The notes beneath the pieces were generated by a model. The model was not told the DNA's origin. It saw only the letters and a program-made list of their open reading frames with translations, and searched no databases. The position numbers and the translations under genes are program-made. From contig KB906724.1 in NCBI GenBank assembly GCA_000381565.1, positions 1,738,801-1,802,800 of the forward strand: a stretch of 64,000 nt of DNA. Direction: 5' to 3'. This stretch comes from Oxalobacteraceae bacterium AB_14. Its GTDB lineage: Bacteria; Pseudomonadota; Gammaproteobacteria; Burkholderiales; Burkholderiaceae_D. Of this stretch, positions 45,988 through 55,001 are shown in pieces; within the stretch, counting starts at the first letter, position 1, and each line of letters begins with the position of its first letter.

Positions 45988-47938
45988 GAGCTGTTTGCTG
46001 CTGGCCGCCGTTTGCGGGGCGCCTGCTGCCGCGCTGGCGCAGCAGCAGGCGCCGGCCAGCCTGGAAGAACTGCTGCGGCAAACTCCGACCGATGTCACGC
46101 GCGACGTCGAGGAATCCACCTCATCGCGCTTCGCGCAGAGCGCGTCGCAGGCGCCGTCGGTCACCTATGTGGTCACGGACATCGACATCGCCCGCCACGG
46201 CATGCGCAATATGGCCGACATCCTGCGCAGCATGCCGGGCCTGTACGTCACCGGCGACGGCAATTTCAGCTACGTCGGCGCGCGCGGCCTGGGGCGGCCG
46301 GGCGACTTCAATGCGCGCCTGCTGTTCCTGGTCGACGGCATGCGCATCAACGAGAACATCTACGACGCAGGCCTGCTCGGTTCCGAGTTCTTCGTCGACG
46401 TCGACCTGATCGACCGGGTCGAATATGCGCCGGGGCCGGGCTCCGCGCTGTATGGCAACAACGCCTTCTTCGGCGTGGTCAACATCATCACCAAGGGCAC
46501 GGACAAGCTGCATGGCCTGCAAGTGCGGGCCAATGTGGACTCGGACCGCAAGCGCGAGGTGCGCGCCAGCGTCGGCCACCGTTCGGAGCAGGGCTGGGAA
46601 GCGTGGCTGGCGCTGAGCGCCTTCCGGCAGGACGGCATCGCCGCGCCATTCTCTCTTGCGCCGGGAGACGACGCGTCCTACAAGGACTTCAACTGGGACC
46701 GTGGCCAGCGCCTGCTGGGCATGGCCCGCTATGGCGGCTGGACGCTGCGCGCAGGCCTGAGCCATCGCGAACTAGGCTACCCGGCCATCTTGCCGGAAGA
46801 GGCGCCGGTGCATATGCTCCAGAACCGCAACGTCTACAACAACAACTTCCTGTCGGCCGAATACCGGCGCGACCTGGGCAACGACTGGAGCCTGTATGGC
46901 GCCGTGTCGTCCAAACGCAGCGACTACCTGAGCGCTTTTCCCGTGGTGCGCGTCGATGCGACGACGTTCGAATTCGACAATCTCGCGCTGGGGCGCTGGT
47001 ACAACCTGGACCTGCGCATCAGCACCCAGCGCTGGCGCGACCACGAATTGATGGCGGGCTTCGAATACCAGTACGACCGCACGCAGTCCATCGTCGCCGG
47101 CCCGGTGGGCCAGGAGCCGGATGCCGCCTTCTACGGCGACAACCGGCGGCGCGGCCTGTTCGTGCAGGACTCGTGGCGCCTCAACGATACGCACCGCGTG
47201 ACGGTCGGGCTGCGCCGCGACAGCACCATGGTCGGCGGCACCAACACCAATCCGCGCTTCGCCTGGATCTGGAGCGGCGTGGCCGATGCATCGCTCAAGC
47301 TGATGTATGGCAGCGCCTACCGCGAGGCCAACCTGTACGAGTTCCAGGTCAACGCGCCGCTGGAGGCGCCGCTGCCGTCGCCGGAACGGATACGCACGCT
47401 GGAGCTGGCGTGGGAGCACGCGCTGAACCACAATTTCCAGTACCGGGCCTCGGTCTATGCGTCGCGCCTGCGGAACCTGATCAGCATCAATCAGGAATCC
47501 ACGGTGTTCGAAAACAGCGGCAGCATCCGCAACGTCGGCGCGGAGCTGGGGCTGGAGCGGCGCTGGTCCGGCGGCCAGCAATTGCAGGCGGCGTTGTCGC
47601 TGCAGCGGACCGCCGATACGGCCGGACGGCGGCTGGACAATTCGCCGCGCGCGCTGGCCAAACTGCTGTACAGTCAACCGCTGCAAGGCGACCGGCTGCG
47701 CCTGTCGTGGCAGCTGCTGGGCCAGAGCCGCCGCGCCATCGGAGCCGTGGCGCTACCGGGGTATGCATTGCTCAACAGCACCCTGCTGTGGCGTCCCGGC
47801 GTGGGGACGGACATCGCGGTCTCGTTGTACAACATCGGCAATGTGCGCTATTACGATGCGCCGTCCGGCGTGGATCAGCAGTTCAGGCAGGAGGGACGCG
47901 TGCTGCGCTTCTCGTTGACCAGGCAGTTCGGACTATGA
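45974..47938 (+). CDS. TonB-dependent receptor in a YfiN/YfiR operon
   Basis: A 654-residue outer-membrane receptor. A signal peptide (LLLAAVCGAPAAALA) is followed by LEELLRQTPTDV, a plug domain (about 50-160: VTYVVTDIDIARHGMRNMADILRSM in part, RLLFLVDGMRINENIYD, YGNNAFFGVVNIITKG) and a barrel of about 480 residues. It most resembles cobalamin/haem-type or orphan sensory receptors and is shorter than siderophore receptors. The last residues are TRQFGL, ending in Leu rather than Phe. ATG 45974 follows AGGAGAG and overlaps the cyclase gene; its stop overlaps the YfiR-like gene by ATGA. Tight coupling suggests a signalling rather than a bulk-uptake role. Confidence 0.88.
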   Translation: MWMRRSCLLLAAVCGAPAAALAQQQAPASLEELLRQTPTDVTRDVEESTSSRFAQSASQAPSVTYVVTDIDIARHGMRNMADILRSMPGLYVTGDGNFSYVGARGLGRPGDFNARLLFLVDGMRINENIYDAGLLGSEFFVDVDLIDRVEYAPGPGSALYGNNAFFGVVNIITKGTDKLHGLQVRANVDSDRKREVRASVGHRSEQGWEAWLALSAFRQDGIAAPFSLAPGDDASYKDFNWDRGQRLLGMARYGGWTLRAGLSHRELGYPAILPEEAPVHMLQNRNVYNNNFLSAEYRRDLGNDWSLYGAVSSKRSDYLSAFPVVRVDATTFEFDNLALGRWYNLDLRISTQRWRDHELMAGFEYQYDRTQSIVAGPVGQEPDAAFYGDNRRRGLFVQDSWRLNDTHRVTVGLRRDSTMVGGTNTNPRFAWIWSGVADASLKLMYGSAYREANLYEFQVNAPLEAPLPSPERIRTLELAWEHALNHNFQYRASVYASRLRNLISINQESTVFENSGSIRNVGAELGLERRWSGGQQLQAALSLQRTADTAGRRLDNSPRALAKLLYSQPLQGDRLRLSWQLLGQSRRAIGAVALPGYALLNSTLLWRPGVGTDIAVSLYNIGNVRYYDAPSGVDQQFRQEGRVLRFSLTRQFGL

Positions 47939-48450
47939 GGCCGCTGCGCCTGGCCTGCTTGCTGCTGCCGGTGTTGGCCGCGCTGGCGCCGCCCGCGCGC
48001 GCGGGACAGGATCAGCTGCAATTGAAGGCGGCCTTCATCTACCGCTTCGCCCAGCTGACCCAATGGCCGCCGCCGCCGCAGCGCGAGTTCACCTACTGCG
48101 TGGCGGGCGACGCGCCCTTGCAGGACGCGCTGCGCGCGCTGATGCCGGCCACGCCGAGCGGCGTGACCGTGCATACCTTGCAGCTGAACGAGCCGCAGCG
48201 CGTGCCGCAATGCCAGCTGCTGGTGCTGGGCGCGGGCGTGCGCGGCGATCTGCGGCGCTGGCAGGAGGTGCTGGCGGACGGTCCGGTGCTGGTGGTGGGC
48301 GACAGCGCGGAATCGTTCCGCAATGGCGCCATCATCGGGCTGGTGATCGAGCCGAACGGCCTGGCCTTCCGCATCAATCAGACGGAAGCCAGGCGGCGCG
48401 GCCTTGCGCTCAGCTACCAGATGCTCAAGCTGGCGCGCGAGGTGAAGTAG
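47935..48450 (+). CDS. YfiR/DUF4154 family periplasmic repressor
   Basis: A 171-residue secreted protein (signal peptide cleaved after ARA near 23) with the DUF4154 core LKAAFIYRFAQLTQWP, GDSAESFRNGAIIGLVIE in part, and FRINQTEARRRGLALSYQMLKLARE. In Pseudomonas YfiR binds the periplasmic domain of the cyclase YfiN and holds it inactive. Two mature cysteines, C55 and C93, match the spacing of the first YfiR disulfide; the second pair is missing. Start fixed by the ATGA overlap with the receptor gene. No YfiB-like lipoprotein follows. Confidence 0.9.
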   Translation: MRPLRLACLLLPVLAALAPPARAGQDQLQLKAAFIYRFAQLTQWPPPPQREFTYCVAGDAPLQDALRALMPATPSGVTVHTLQLNEPQRVPQCQLLVLGAGVRGDLRRWQEVLADGPVLVVGDSAESFRNGAIIGLVIEPNGLAFRINQTEARRRGLALSYQMLKLAREVK

Positions 48451-48456
48451 GGCGCT

Positions 48457-49602
48457 TCAGGTGTTGAGCGTGAACTCGGTGAACGAGGCTTCGTCCGGCG
48501 AGGCCTTGTTCGGTTCCGGTTCGGCCTGGGCGTTCTTGCTGTCGGGGCCGTTATTCAGGAGCCACAGCAGGTTGGTGGCGGAATCGGCGTTGGCCAGCGC
48601 TTCGTCCTGGCTGATCAAGCCGTCCTGCACCAGCTTGAGCAGGGCCAGTTCGAACGACTGCGAACCGGGCGACATGCTCTTTTCCATCGCTTCCTTGATC
48701 TGGCCGATTTCGCCTTTTTCGATCAGGTCCGAGATGTAGCGGGTGTTGACCATCACTTCCACCGCCGCCGTGCGGGTGCCGCCGTTGATCGAGCGGACCA
48801 GCCGCTGCGAGACGATGGCCTTCACCGTCGACGACAGATCCTGCAGCAGCGCGGCGCGGTTCTCGATCGGGTAGAAACTGATAATACGGTTTAGCGCGTT
48901 ATAGCTGTTGTTGGCGTGCAGGGTCGCCAGCACCAGGTGGCCCGACTGCGCGTAGGCCAGCGCGGCGGCCATGGTTTCCTTGTCGCGGATCTCGCCGATC
49001 AGGATGCAGTCCGGCGCCTGGCGCATCGAATTGCGCAGCGCGGTGTAGAAGTCCTTGGCGTCGCTGCCGATCTCGCGCTGGTTGACGATCGACTTCTTGT
49101 TCTTGAACAGGTACTCGATCGGGTCTTCCAGCGTCAGGATATGGCCGGAGCGCAGTTCGTTGCGGTGGTCCAGCATCGAGGCGATGGTGGTGGACTTGCC
49201 GGAGCCGGTCGAGCCGACCAGCAGCAGCAGGCCGCGCTTTTCCATGATCAGGTCCGCCAGCACCGGCGGCAGCTGCAGATCGGCCAGCAGCGGGATGGTG
49301 GCCGGCACGAAGCGGAACACGGCGGAGATGGTGCCGCGCTGCTTGAACGCGGAGAGGCGGAAGCGGCCCATGTTAGGCACCGAGACGCCCATGTTCAGTT
49401 CATTGGTCGCCGCCAGTTCGTCCATCTGTTCGGGCGTGGCGATTTCCGCCAGCAGCGAATGGATGTTGTCCGGCTCGAGCTTTTGCTGATTGATGGGGAT
49501 CAGGTTGCCGTTGATCTTGATGTGTACCGGCGAATTCACCGCAAAGAACATGTCCGACGCGTTCTTTTCCTTCATCAGCTGGAACAGGCGTTCCATGGCC
49601 AT
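48457..49602 (-). CDS. pilU: Type IV pilus retraction ATPase PilU
   Basis: A 381-residue hexameric GspE/PilT-family ATPase. MERLFQLMKEKNASDMFFAVNSP-type start and the PVHIKINGNLIPI block are typical of PilU rather than PilT. Walker A GSTGSGKST (about 133), Asp box, Walker B LIGEIRDKETM and His box LATLHANNS are all present. PilU helps PilT retract pili under load. Two nearby ATGs (49602, 49596) follow GAGGAG; the first was taken. No pilT is adjacent. It sits downstream of dapD, separated by a hairpin. Confidence 0.92.
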   Translation of the reverse strand: MAMERLFQLMKEKNASDMFFAVNSPVHIKINGNLIPINQQKLEPDNIHSLLAEIATPEQMDELAATNELNMGVSVPNMGRFRLSAFKQRGTISAVFRFVPATIPLLADLQLPPVLADLIMEKRGLLLLVGSTGSGKSTTIASMLDHRNELRSGHILTLEDPIEYLFKNKKSIVNQREIGSDAKDFYTALRNSMRQAPDCILIGEIRDKETMAAALAYAQSGHLVLATLHANNSYNALNRIISFYPIENRAALLQDLSSTVKAIVSQRLVRSINGGTRTAAVEVMVNTRYISDLIEKGEIGQIKEAMEKSMSPGSQSFELALLKLVQDGLISQDEALANADSATNLLWLLNNGPDSKNAQAEPEPNKASPDEASFTEFTLNT

Positions 49603-49644
49603 GGCACTCTCCTCAGTTTTACCCCAGAACCTCGATGCCAGGGG

Positions 49645-49664
49645 CGGACCCCGCATGGGGTCCG
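49645..49664. repeat. Palindromic hairpin between dapD and pilU
   Basis: CGGACCCC / GGGGTCCG stem of 8 bp with GCAT loop, in the 83-base gap. It resembles the short GGTCCGACCCC-type dispersed palindromes of this bacterial group. On the minus strand it lies after dapD and could end or stabilise its transcript, but no T tract follows. Confidence 0.6.
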
Positions 49665-49685
49665 ACCCTGTTTGGCCGTGCGGGC

Positions 49686-50513
49686 TTAGATACCGCGCAG
49701 CAGTTCGTTGATGCCGGTCTTGGCGCGGGTTTTTGCATCCACGCGCTTGACGATGACCGCGCAGTACAGCGAGTACTTGCCGTCTTCCGAAGGCAGGTTG
49801 CCCGAGACGACCACCGAGCCAGCTGGCACGCGGCCGTAGGTCACTTCGCCGGTGGCGCGGTCGTAGATCTTGGTCGATTGGCCGATGTACACGCCCATCG
49901 AGATCACCGAGTTCTCTTCGACGATCACGCCTTCGACGATTTCCGAGCGGGCGCCGATGAAGCAGTTGTCTTCGATGATGGTCGGATTGGCTTGCATCGG
50001 TTCCAGCACGCCGCCGATGCCGACGCCGCCGGACAGGTGGACGTTCTTGCCGATCTGCGCGCACGAACCGACGGTGGCCCAGGTGTCGACCATCGCGCCT
50101 TCATCGACGTAGGCGCCGATGTTGACGTAGGAAGGCATCAGCACCACGTTCTTGGCGATAAAGGAACCGCGGCGCGCCACTGCTGGCGGCACCACGCGGA
50201 AGCCGCCCTTGATGAAGTCTTCGGCGGTGTAGTTGGCGAACTTGGTCGGAACCTTGTCGTAGAACTGCATGGTGCCGTCGGACGGCATCTGCACGTTGTT
50301 CTCCAGGCGGAACGACAGCAGCACGGCTTTCTTGACCCACTGGTTCACAACCCAGTCGCCGGTGGTTTTTTCGGCCACGCGGATGGTGCCGGCGTCCAGG
50401 CCCGCGATCACGTGCGAAACCGCGTCGCGCAGTTCGGCGGTGCCGTTACCCGGGTTGATGTTGGCGCGGTCTTCCCATGCCTGGTCGATGATTTGCTGGA
50501 GTTGTTGGCTCAT
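49686..50513 (-). CDS. dapD: Tetrahydrodipicolinate N-succinyltransferase DapD
   Basis: A 275-residue trimeric left-handed beta-helix acyltransferase that succinylates tetrahydrodipicolinate, the step before DapC. Hexapeptide repeats run from about residue 100 to 230 ([23 protein letters not shown] in part, [18 protein letters not shown]). The N-terminal helical domain starts [15 protein letters not shown], as in E. coli. It follows dapC by 11 bases on the same strand. Length matches the family (274). Confidence 0.97.
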   Translation of the reverse strand: MSQQLQQIIDQAWEDRANINPGNGTAELRDAVSHVIAGLDAGTIRVAEKTTGDWVVNQWVKKAVLLSFRLENNVQMPSDGTMQFYDKVPTKFANYTAEDFIKGGFRVVPPAVARRGSFIAKNVVLMPSYVNIGAYVDEGAMVDTWATVGSCAQIGKNVHLSGGVGIGGVLEPMQANPTIIEDNCFIGARSEIVEGVIVEENSVISMGVYIGQSTKIYDRATGEVTYGRVPAGSVVVSGNLPSEDGKYSLYCAVIVKRVDAKTRAKTGINELLRGI

Positions 50514-50524
50514 GATTTACTCAA

Positions 50525-51739
50525 TTATTTGTTAAGGGACTTGCAGAATTGGACGATGCGCTGTGCGGCTTCCAGGCCTTCTTCCATCTCGGCGACCAGC
50601 GCCATGCGGATGCGGTTGCGGCCCGGATTGGCGCCGTGGGCGTCGCGCGCCAGGTAGCTGCCCGGCAGTACCGTGACATTATATTCGGCGTACAGGCGCT
50701 GGGCGAATTCGGTGTCCGACAAGCCGGTCTGGCTGACGTCCGCCCACAGGTAGAAGCCGGCGTCCGGCAGTTCCACTTGCAGCACTTCCTGCAGCAACGG
50801 GGTGATGGCGGCGAATTTGGCACGGTATTTTTCGCGGTTCTGTTCGACGTGGGTTTCGTCGTTCCAGGCCGCGATCGAAGCAGCTTGCACGGTGGGGCTC
50901 ATGGCTCCGCCGTGATAGGTGCGGTACAACAGGAATTTTTTCAGGACCTCGGCGTCGCCGGCCACGAAGCCCGAGCGCATGCCGGGCACGTTGGAGCGCT
51001 TCGACAGGCTGCTGAACACCACCAGGCGCGCGTAAGGTTTGTCGATGGTGGACAGGCCCAGCGTGTGGGCCGCTTCCAGCGCGCCCAGTGGCGCCTTGTC
51101 GCCGTGGTAGATCTCGGAGTAGCACTCGTCGGCGGCGATGACGAAGTTGTAGCGTTCGGACAGGGCGAACAGGTTCTCCCAGTCGGTCAGCGTCAGGACG
51201 GCGCCGGTCGGATTGCCGGGGGAGCACAGGAACAGCAGCGCCACGCGCTCCCAGACCGCGGTCGGAATGCTGTCGTAGTCGCAGCCGAAGTTGCGGGCCG
51301 GGTCGGAATTGACGAAGTACGGCTCGGCGCCGGCCAGGTAGGCCGCGCCCTCGTAGATCTGATAGAACGGATTCGGGCTCACCACCAGCGACCTGGCGGC
51401 CGGATCGATCACGGTCTGCGCCAGCGCGAACAGCGCCTCGCGCGAGCCGTTCACCGGCAGCACCTGGGTGGCTGGATTGAGCTTTGGGATGCCGTAGCGG
51501 CGTTCCAGCCAGCCGGCGATGGCGCCACGCAGCGCGTCCGAGCCGATGGTGGTCGGGTAGCTGGCCAGGCCGTCCACATTGTCGATCAGCGCCTGCTGGA
51601 TGAACTGCGGCGTAGGATGTTTGGGTTCGCCCATGCCCAGGCTGATGGCCTTGTGCTGTGGGCTGGCGCTCACCTGCGCGAACAGCTGGCGCAGTTTTTC
51701 GAACGGATAGGGTTGCAGCTTGTCGAGATGTGGATTCAC
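50525..51739 (-). CDS. dapC: Succinyldiaminopimelate aminotransferase DapC
   Basis: A 404-residue PLP-dependent class I aminotransferase that converts N-succinyl-amino-ketopimelate to N-succinyl-diaminopimelate. Features: SLGMGEPKHPTP near 35, NGSREALFALAQ, SPGNPTGAVL, ADECYSEIY, and the PLP lysine in SSLSKRSNVPGMRSGF (around 245). The GTG at 51739 is chosen because the conserved start NPHLDKLQPYPFEKLR follows at once. Upstream in-frame sequence is not homologous. With dapD and the nearby dapE it provides the succinylase route. Confidence 0.95.
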   Translation of the reverse strand: MNPHLDKLQPYPFEKLRQLFAQVSASPQHKAISLGMGEPKHPTPQFIQQALIDNVDGLASYPTTIGSDALRGAIAGWLERRYGIPKLNPATQVLPVNGSREALFALAQTVIDPAARSLVVSPNPFYQIYEGAAYLAGAEPYFVNSDPARNFGCDYDSIPTAVWERVALLFLCSPGNPTGAVLTLTDWENLFALSERYNFVIAADECYSEIYHGDKAPLGALEAAHTLGLSTIDKPYARLVVFSSLSKRSNVPGMRSGFVAGDAEVLKKFLLYRTYHGGAMSPTVQAASIAAWNDETHVEQNREKYRAKFAAITPLLQEVLQVELPDAGFYLWADVSQTGLSDTEFAQRLYAEYNVTVLPGSYLARDAHGANPGRNRIRMALVAEMEEGLEAAQRIVQFCKSLNK

Positions 51740-51899
51740 TTGGCGGACCGGGTGCGGAACGTTGAAAAAAGAGCAGCGTAGACAACCATTATAGCGCCTC
51801 CGCGCAGGCCTCGTCATACGACGTTGAGTAGGCCGCCTATCAATGCCAAATAATAAACATGTGAGATACTTCGGCCCACGGTTCACAAAGAGGTCAGGC

Positions 51900-53717
51900 A
51901 TGGAACAGGATGAAACGACGATGGAAGTGGACGTCAGCCGGCAGGTGATGGCGCTGCGGCTGGCGACCGGGCTGGCGCAGGGCGCGCTGCTGTATTGGCT
52001 GTACCAGGCCGACCGGGGCGGCTGGTGGCCGGCCGGGGCGCCGTATGTGATGACGCCACTGCTGATGGCCTGCGCGCTGCTGCCGGCGATGCTGATATCG
52101 GCCATGGGCCACATGGCGCCGAAGAAGGTGGCGCAGTGGATGGCGGCCGCCGCCGGCGTGGTGCTGATCATGGCGCTGCATGCCGTCAGCCGCGAGGCCG
52201 GCGTGGCGCACAGCGCCGGCGAGCTGGGGAAGGGCGCGTTCACGTCGATGTCGGGGCCCATGATGGTGTTCGGCGCGGTCTTCATGTACATCGCCCACTC
52301 GCTGGTGATGGCGGGGGCTGCGGACAAGCGCCGTATCGCCAGCTACGACACCTATTTTGAGTTGGCCTGGAAGCTGGCGGTGCAGCTGATGTTTTCGGCG
52401 TTCTTCGTCGGGGCGCTGTGGCTGGTGCTGCTGATGGGCAGCGGCCTGTTCTCGATGGTGAAGCTGGGCTTCCTCAAGCAGATGATGGCAGAGTCGTGGT
52501 TTGTGGTGCCGGTGATCTGCTTCGCCTGGTCGTGCGCGATGCACATCACGGACGTGCGGCCGGCCATCGTGCGCGGCATCCGCAGCCTGCTGCTGGTGCT
52601 GCTGTCGTGGATACTGCCGGTGGCGGCGCTGATCATCAGCGGCTTCCTGTGCGCCTTGCCGTTCACCGGGCTCGATGTGCTGTGGGCCACGCGGCACGCG
52701 ACCTCGCTGCTGCTGGCGGCGGACGCGGTGCTGATCGTGCTGATCAACGCCGCCTTCCAGAACGGCCACGCCAAGGCGGCGCTGGCGGTGCGGGTGAGCG
52801 CGCGCGTGGCTTCGCTGTTGATACTGCCGCTGACGGCGATCGCGATTTATGCGCTGGGCTTGCGGGTGTACGACTACGGCTGGACCTCGGACCGGGTGAT
52901 CGCCGCCGCCTGCCTGGTGGTCGCCGGTTGCTATGCGCTGGGTTACGCGTGGGCGGCGCAACGCTACGAAACCTGGTTGTGCCCCATCGCCAACGTCAAC
53001 GTGGCGGCGGCCTTCGTGGTGCTGGTGGTGCTGCTGGCCCTGTTCACGCCGATCGCCGATCCGGCGCGCCTGTCGGTGAACAACCAGATGGCGCGGCTGG
53101 AGAAGGGCCGCACCAAGGCGGCGCAATTCGATTACCACTATCTGCGATTCGAAGGACAGCGCTACGGGCACGAGGCTTTGACGCGCCTGTCGCAGCAGAC
53201 CACCGGCCCCGATGCGGCATTGATACGCGACCTGGCCGGCAAGGCGCTGAAGGAGACGAACCGCTGGCAGGCGGGATCGCAGCTGGCGGCGGTGTCGATC
53301 ACCGACAACGTCAAGGTGTGGCCGTCGACCACCAGGCTGCCGGCCGGTTTTGCGGCCCAGAAGTGGAGCCCGATCGAGGATGCGGCTGTCCTGCCATGTC
53401 TGCTGAGCCGCGGTAGCAGCTGCGATGCCCTGGTGCTCGATGTCGACGGCGACGGCAAACCGGAAGTCTTGCTGTTCAACGCGGGCCGCTACTCGGCGGC
53501 GCCGCTCTACACCGAGCGCGCCGACGGCAAGTGGGTGGTGGCCGGCCATCTCGACGCGAGCGGCAGCGAATGTGCTCCGCTGATCGAGAAGCTGAAGGCG
53601 GGCCAGTACACGCTGGTGGCGCCGCGCATGAAGGCGTTGGAAGTGGCGGGGCAGTCATTGCAGTTCCAGTCGGAGTTCGGCGCGGATGACTGCAAGCTAA
53701 TCAACGCTGCGAAATAA
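51900..53717 (+). CDS. DUF4153 family membrane protein
   Basis: A 605-residue inner-membrane protein with about ten hydrophobic helices in the first 390 residues and a soluble C-terminal part that likely faces outward (residues about 395-605). The C-terminal part includes DVDGDGKPEVLLFN, reminiscent of a calcium-binding or FG-GAP-like loop, and three cysteines. The membrane half fits DUF4153. Function unknown. ATG 51900 follows AGAGGTCAGGC. It is divergent from dapC with 160 bases between and convergent with the VOC gene. Confidence 0.8.
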   Translation: MEQDETTMEVDVSRQVMALRLATGLAQGALLYWLYQADRGGWWPAGAPYVMTPLLMACALLPAMLISAMGHMAPKKVAQWMAAAAGVVLIMALHAVSREAGVAHSAGELGKGAFTSMSGPMMVFGAVFMYIAHSLVMAGAADKRRIASYDTYFELAWKLAVQLMFSAFFVGALWLVLLMGSGLFSMVKLGFLKQMMAESWFVVPVICFAWSCAMHITDVRPAIVRGIRSLLLVLLSWILPVAALIISGFLCALPFTGLDVLWATRHATSLLLAADAVLIVLINAAFQNGHAKAALAVRVSARVASLLILPLTAIAIYALGLRVYDYGWTSDRVIAAACLVVAGCYALGYAWAAQRYETWLCPIANVNVAAAFVVLVVLLALFTPIADPARLSVNNQMARLEKGRTKAAQFDYHYLRFEGQRYGHEALTRLSQQTTGPDAALIRDLAGKALKETNRWQAGSQLAAVSITDNVKVWPSTTRLPAGFAAQKWSPIEDAAVLPCLLSRGSSCDALVLDVDGDGKPEVLLFNAGRYSAAPLYTERADGKWVVAGHLDASGSECAPLIEKLKAGQYTLVAPRMKALEVAGQSLQFQSEFGADDCKLINAAK

Positions 53718-53718
53718 A

Positions 53719-54093
53719 TCAGCCGTAGCTGCGCACTTCGAGATTGTGTCCATCGGGATCATAAAAGTACCAGGCGTCGGCCAAGCCGCGCGCACCCAGG
53801 GACTGCGCCAGTGGCCCGCCGTTGCGGTCAAATGGCGTACCGCCGAACGCAATCGATCGTTCGCAAAGCCGGGTGTGTACGGCATCGAAGCTGGCGCGGT
53901 CCATGCAAAAGGCCAGGTGCATCAGGTCGCGCGGCGGCTCGCGCAGCAGGTCCAGCGTAAAGTCCTCGTTCACGCGCACAAGTTCGAACGGGCCCGCGCT
54001 GCCGTCGAGACGGAAGCCCAGCACGTCCTGGTAGAAGCGGGCGGACGCGGCCGGATCGCGCACCCGCAGGATGATGTGATCGAGCGTTAGCAT
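53719..54093 (-). CDS. VOC (glyoxalase/bleomycin resistance) family protein
   Basis: A 124-residue protein with two beta-alpha-beta-beta-beta units. Putative metal ligands are His6 (LTLDHIILRV), His in RDLMHLAFCMD and Glu near the end (PDGHNLEVRSYG). The family covers glyoxalase I, dioxygenases and antibiotic-binding proteins, so the substrate is not predictable. AAGGA precedes its ATG. It lies 31 bases after the SDR gene on the same strand, so both probably form one operon. Confidence 0.85.
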   Translation of the reverse strand: MLTLDHIILRVRDPAASARFYQDVLGFRLDGSAGPFELVRVNEDFTLDLLREPPRDLMHLAFCMDRASFDAVHTRLCERSIAFGGTPFDRNGGPLAQSLGARGLADAWYFYDPDGHNLEVRSYG

Positions 54094-54124
54094 GTTCTTG
54101 TTCCTTATGCGTCGCGGGGAGTAT

Positions 54125-54910
54125 TCACGTCATGACGCGGCCACCGGCAACATCCAGAGTGATGCCGGTGATCCATGATGCGGATGCGGACAGCAGAAAC
54201 AAAGCTGCCGACGCGATGTCGTCAGGCTGGCCAAGCCGGCCTAGCGGAAACGCCGCCAGCATGCGCTGTTGCTGTTCAGGCGGCATGCGCTGAGCGGTGC
54301 GCTCGGTCAGAACGGCTGACGGCGAGATGCAGTTCACGCGGATGCCGTGTTGCCCGAGCTCGTTAGCGGCGTGGCGAGTCAGCATGATCACGCCTGCCTT
54401 AGCTGCGCCATATCCGGCCGGCGCCCCCGAAGCCACCCGTGCGCCCGCCGACGCCATGGTGACGATGCTGCCGCTGCCGCGCGCTATCATGGCGGGCAGA
54501 ACGGACTTGAGCGTGAAGAACGTTGAAGTCAGATTATGGTCGATGCTTGAGCGCCAATCTTCTTCGGTGATGTCGGCCAGCGGGACCGGACGGCCGCTGC
54601 CACCGCCTGCAAATGCCAGCAACAACTCCGGCGCGCCCAAGTCGGCTTCGATGGCGGCCCGCATGCGTTCGACGGAAGCCAGGTCGGAACAGTCCGCCGT
54701 TGCCGCGAACGCTACGCCGCCCAATGAGCGGATCGCGGCCACGGTGTTGTCAACGGCATCACGGGCACGGCCATTGACGGCGACGCTTGCGCCACAGCGC
54801 GCCAGTGCCAGGCAGGCGGCGGCGCCAATCCCGCGCGAGCCGCCGGTGACCAGCGCCACCTTGCCGCGCAGGTCGGGATAAGTCGGAAAATCGGTGTTTG
54901 ATACAGTCAT
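54125..54910 (-). CDS. Short-chain dehydrogenase/reductase (SDR)
   Basis: A 261-residue classical SDR. The NAD(P) site TGGSRGIGAAACLALA is at about 17-32, with a basic residue after the second strand (NGRARD) suggesting NADPH. The catalytic region is SIVTMASAG followed by YGAAKAGVIML with the YxxxK pair, and the C-terminus has the WITGITLDVAGGRVM block. The substrate is unknown. It begins an operon with the VOC protein gene and is divergent from a LysR regulator 91 bases away, the usual layout for a LysR-controlled catabolic or detoxifying pair. Confidence 0.9.
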   Translation of the reverse strand: MTVSNTDFPTYPDLRGKVALVTGGSRGIGAAACLALARCGASVAVNGRARDAVDNTVAAIRSLGGVAFAATADCSDLASVERMRAAIEADLGAPELLLAFAGGGSGRPVPLADITEEDWRSSIDHNLTSTFFTLKSVLPAMIARGSGSIVTMASAGARVASGAPAGYGAAKAGVIMLTRHAANELGQHGIRVNCISPSAVLTERTAQRMPPEQQQRMLAAFPLGRLGQPDDIASAALFLLSASASWITGITLDVAGGRVMT

Positions 54911-55001
54911 GTCTGGTCTCCAGTGATTGCTTGACGCCAGATTACAAACTGACTAGGCTAAAATCAAATCACAAGTTATTGGCCATGCCATAAAAAATTA
55001 G

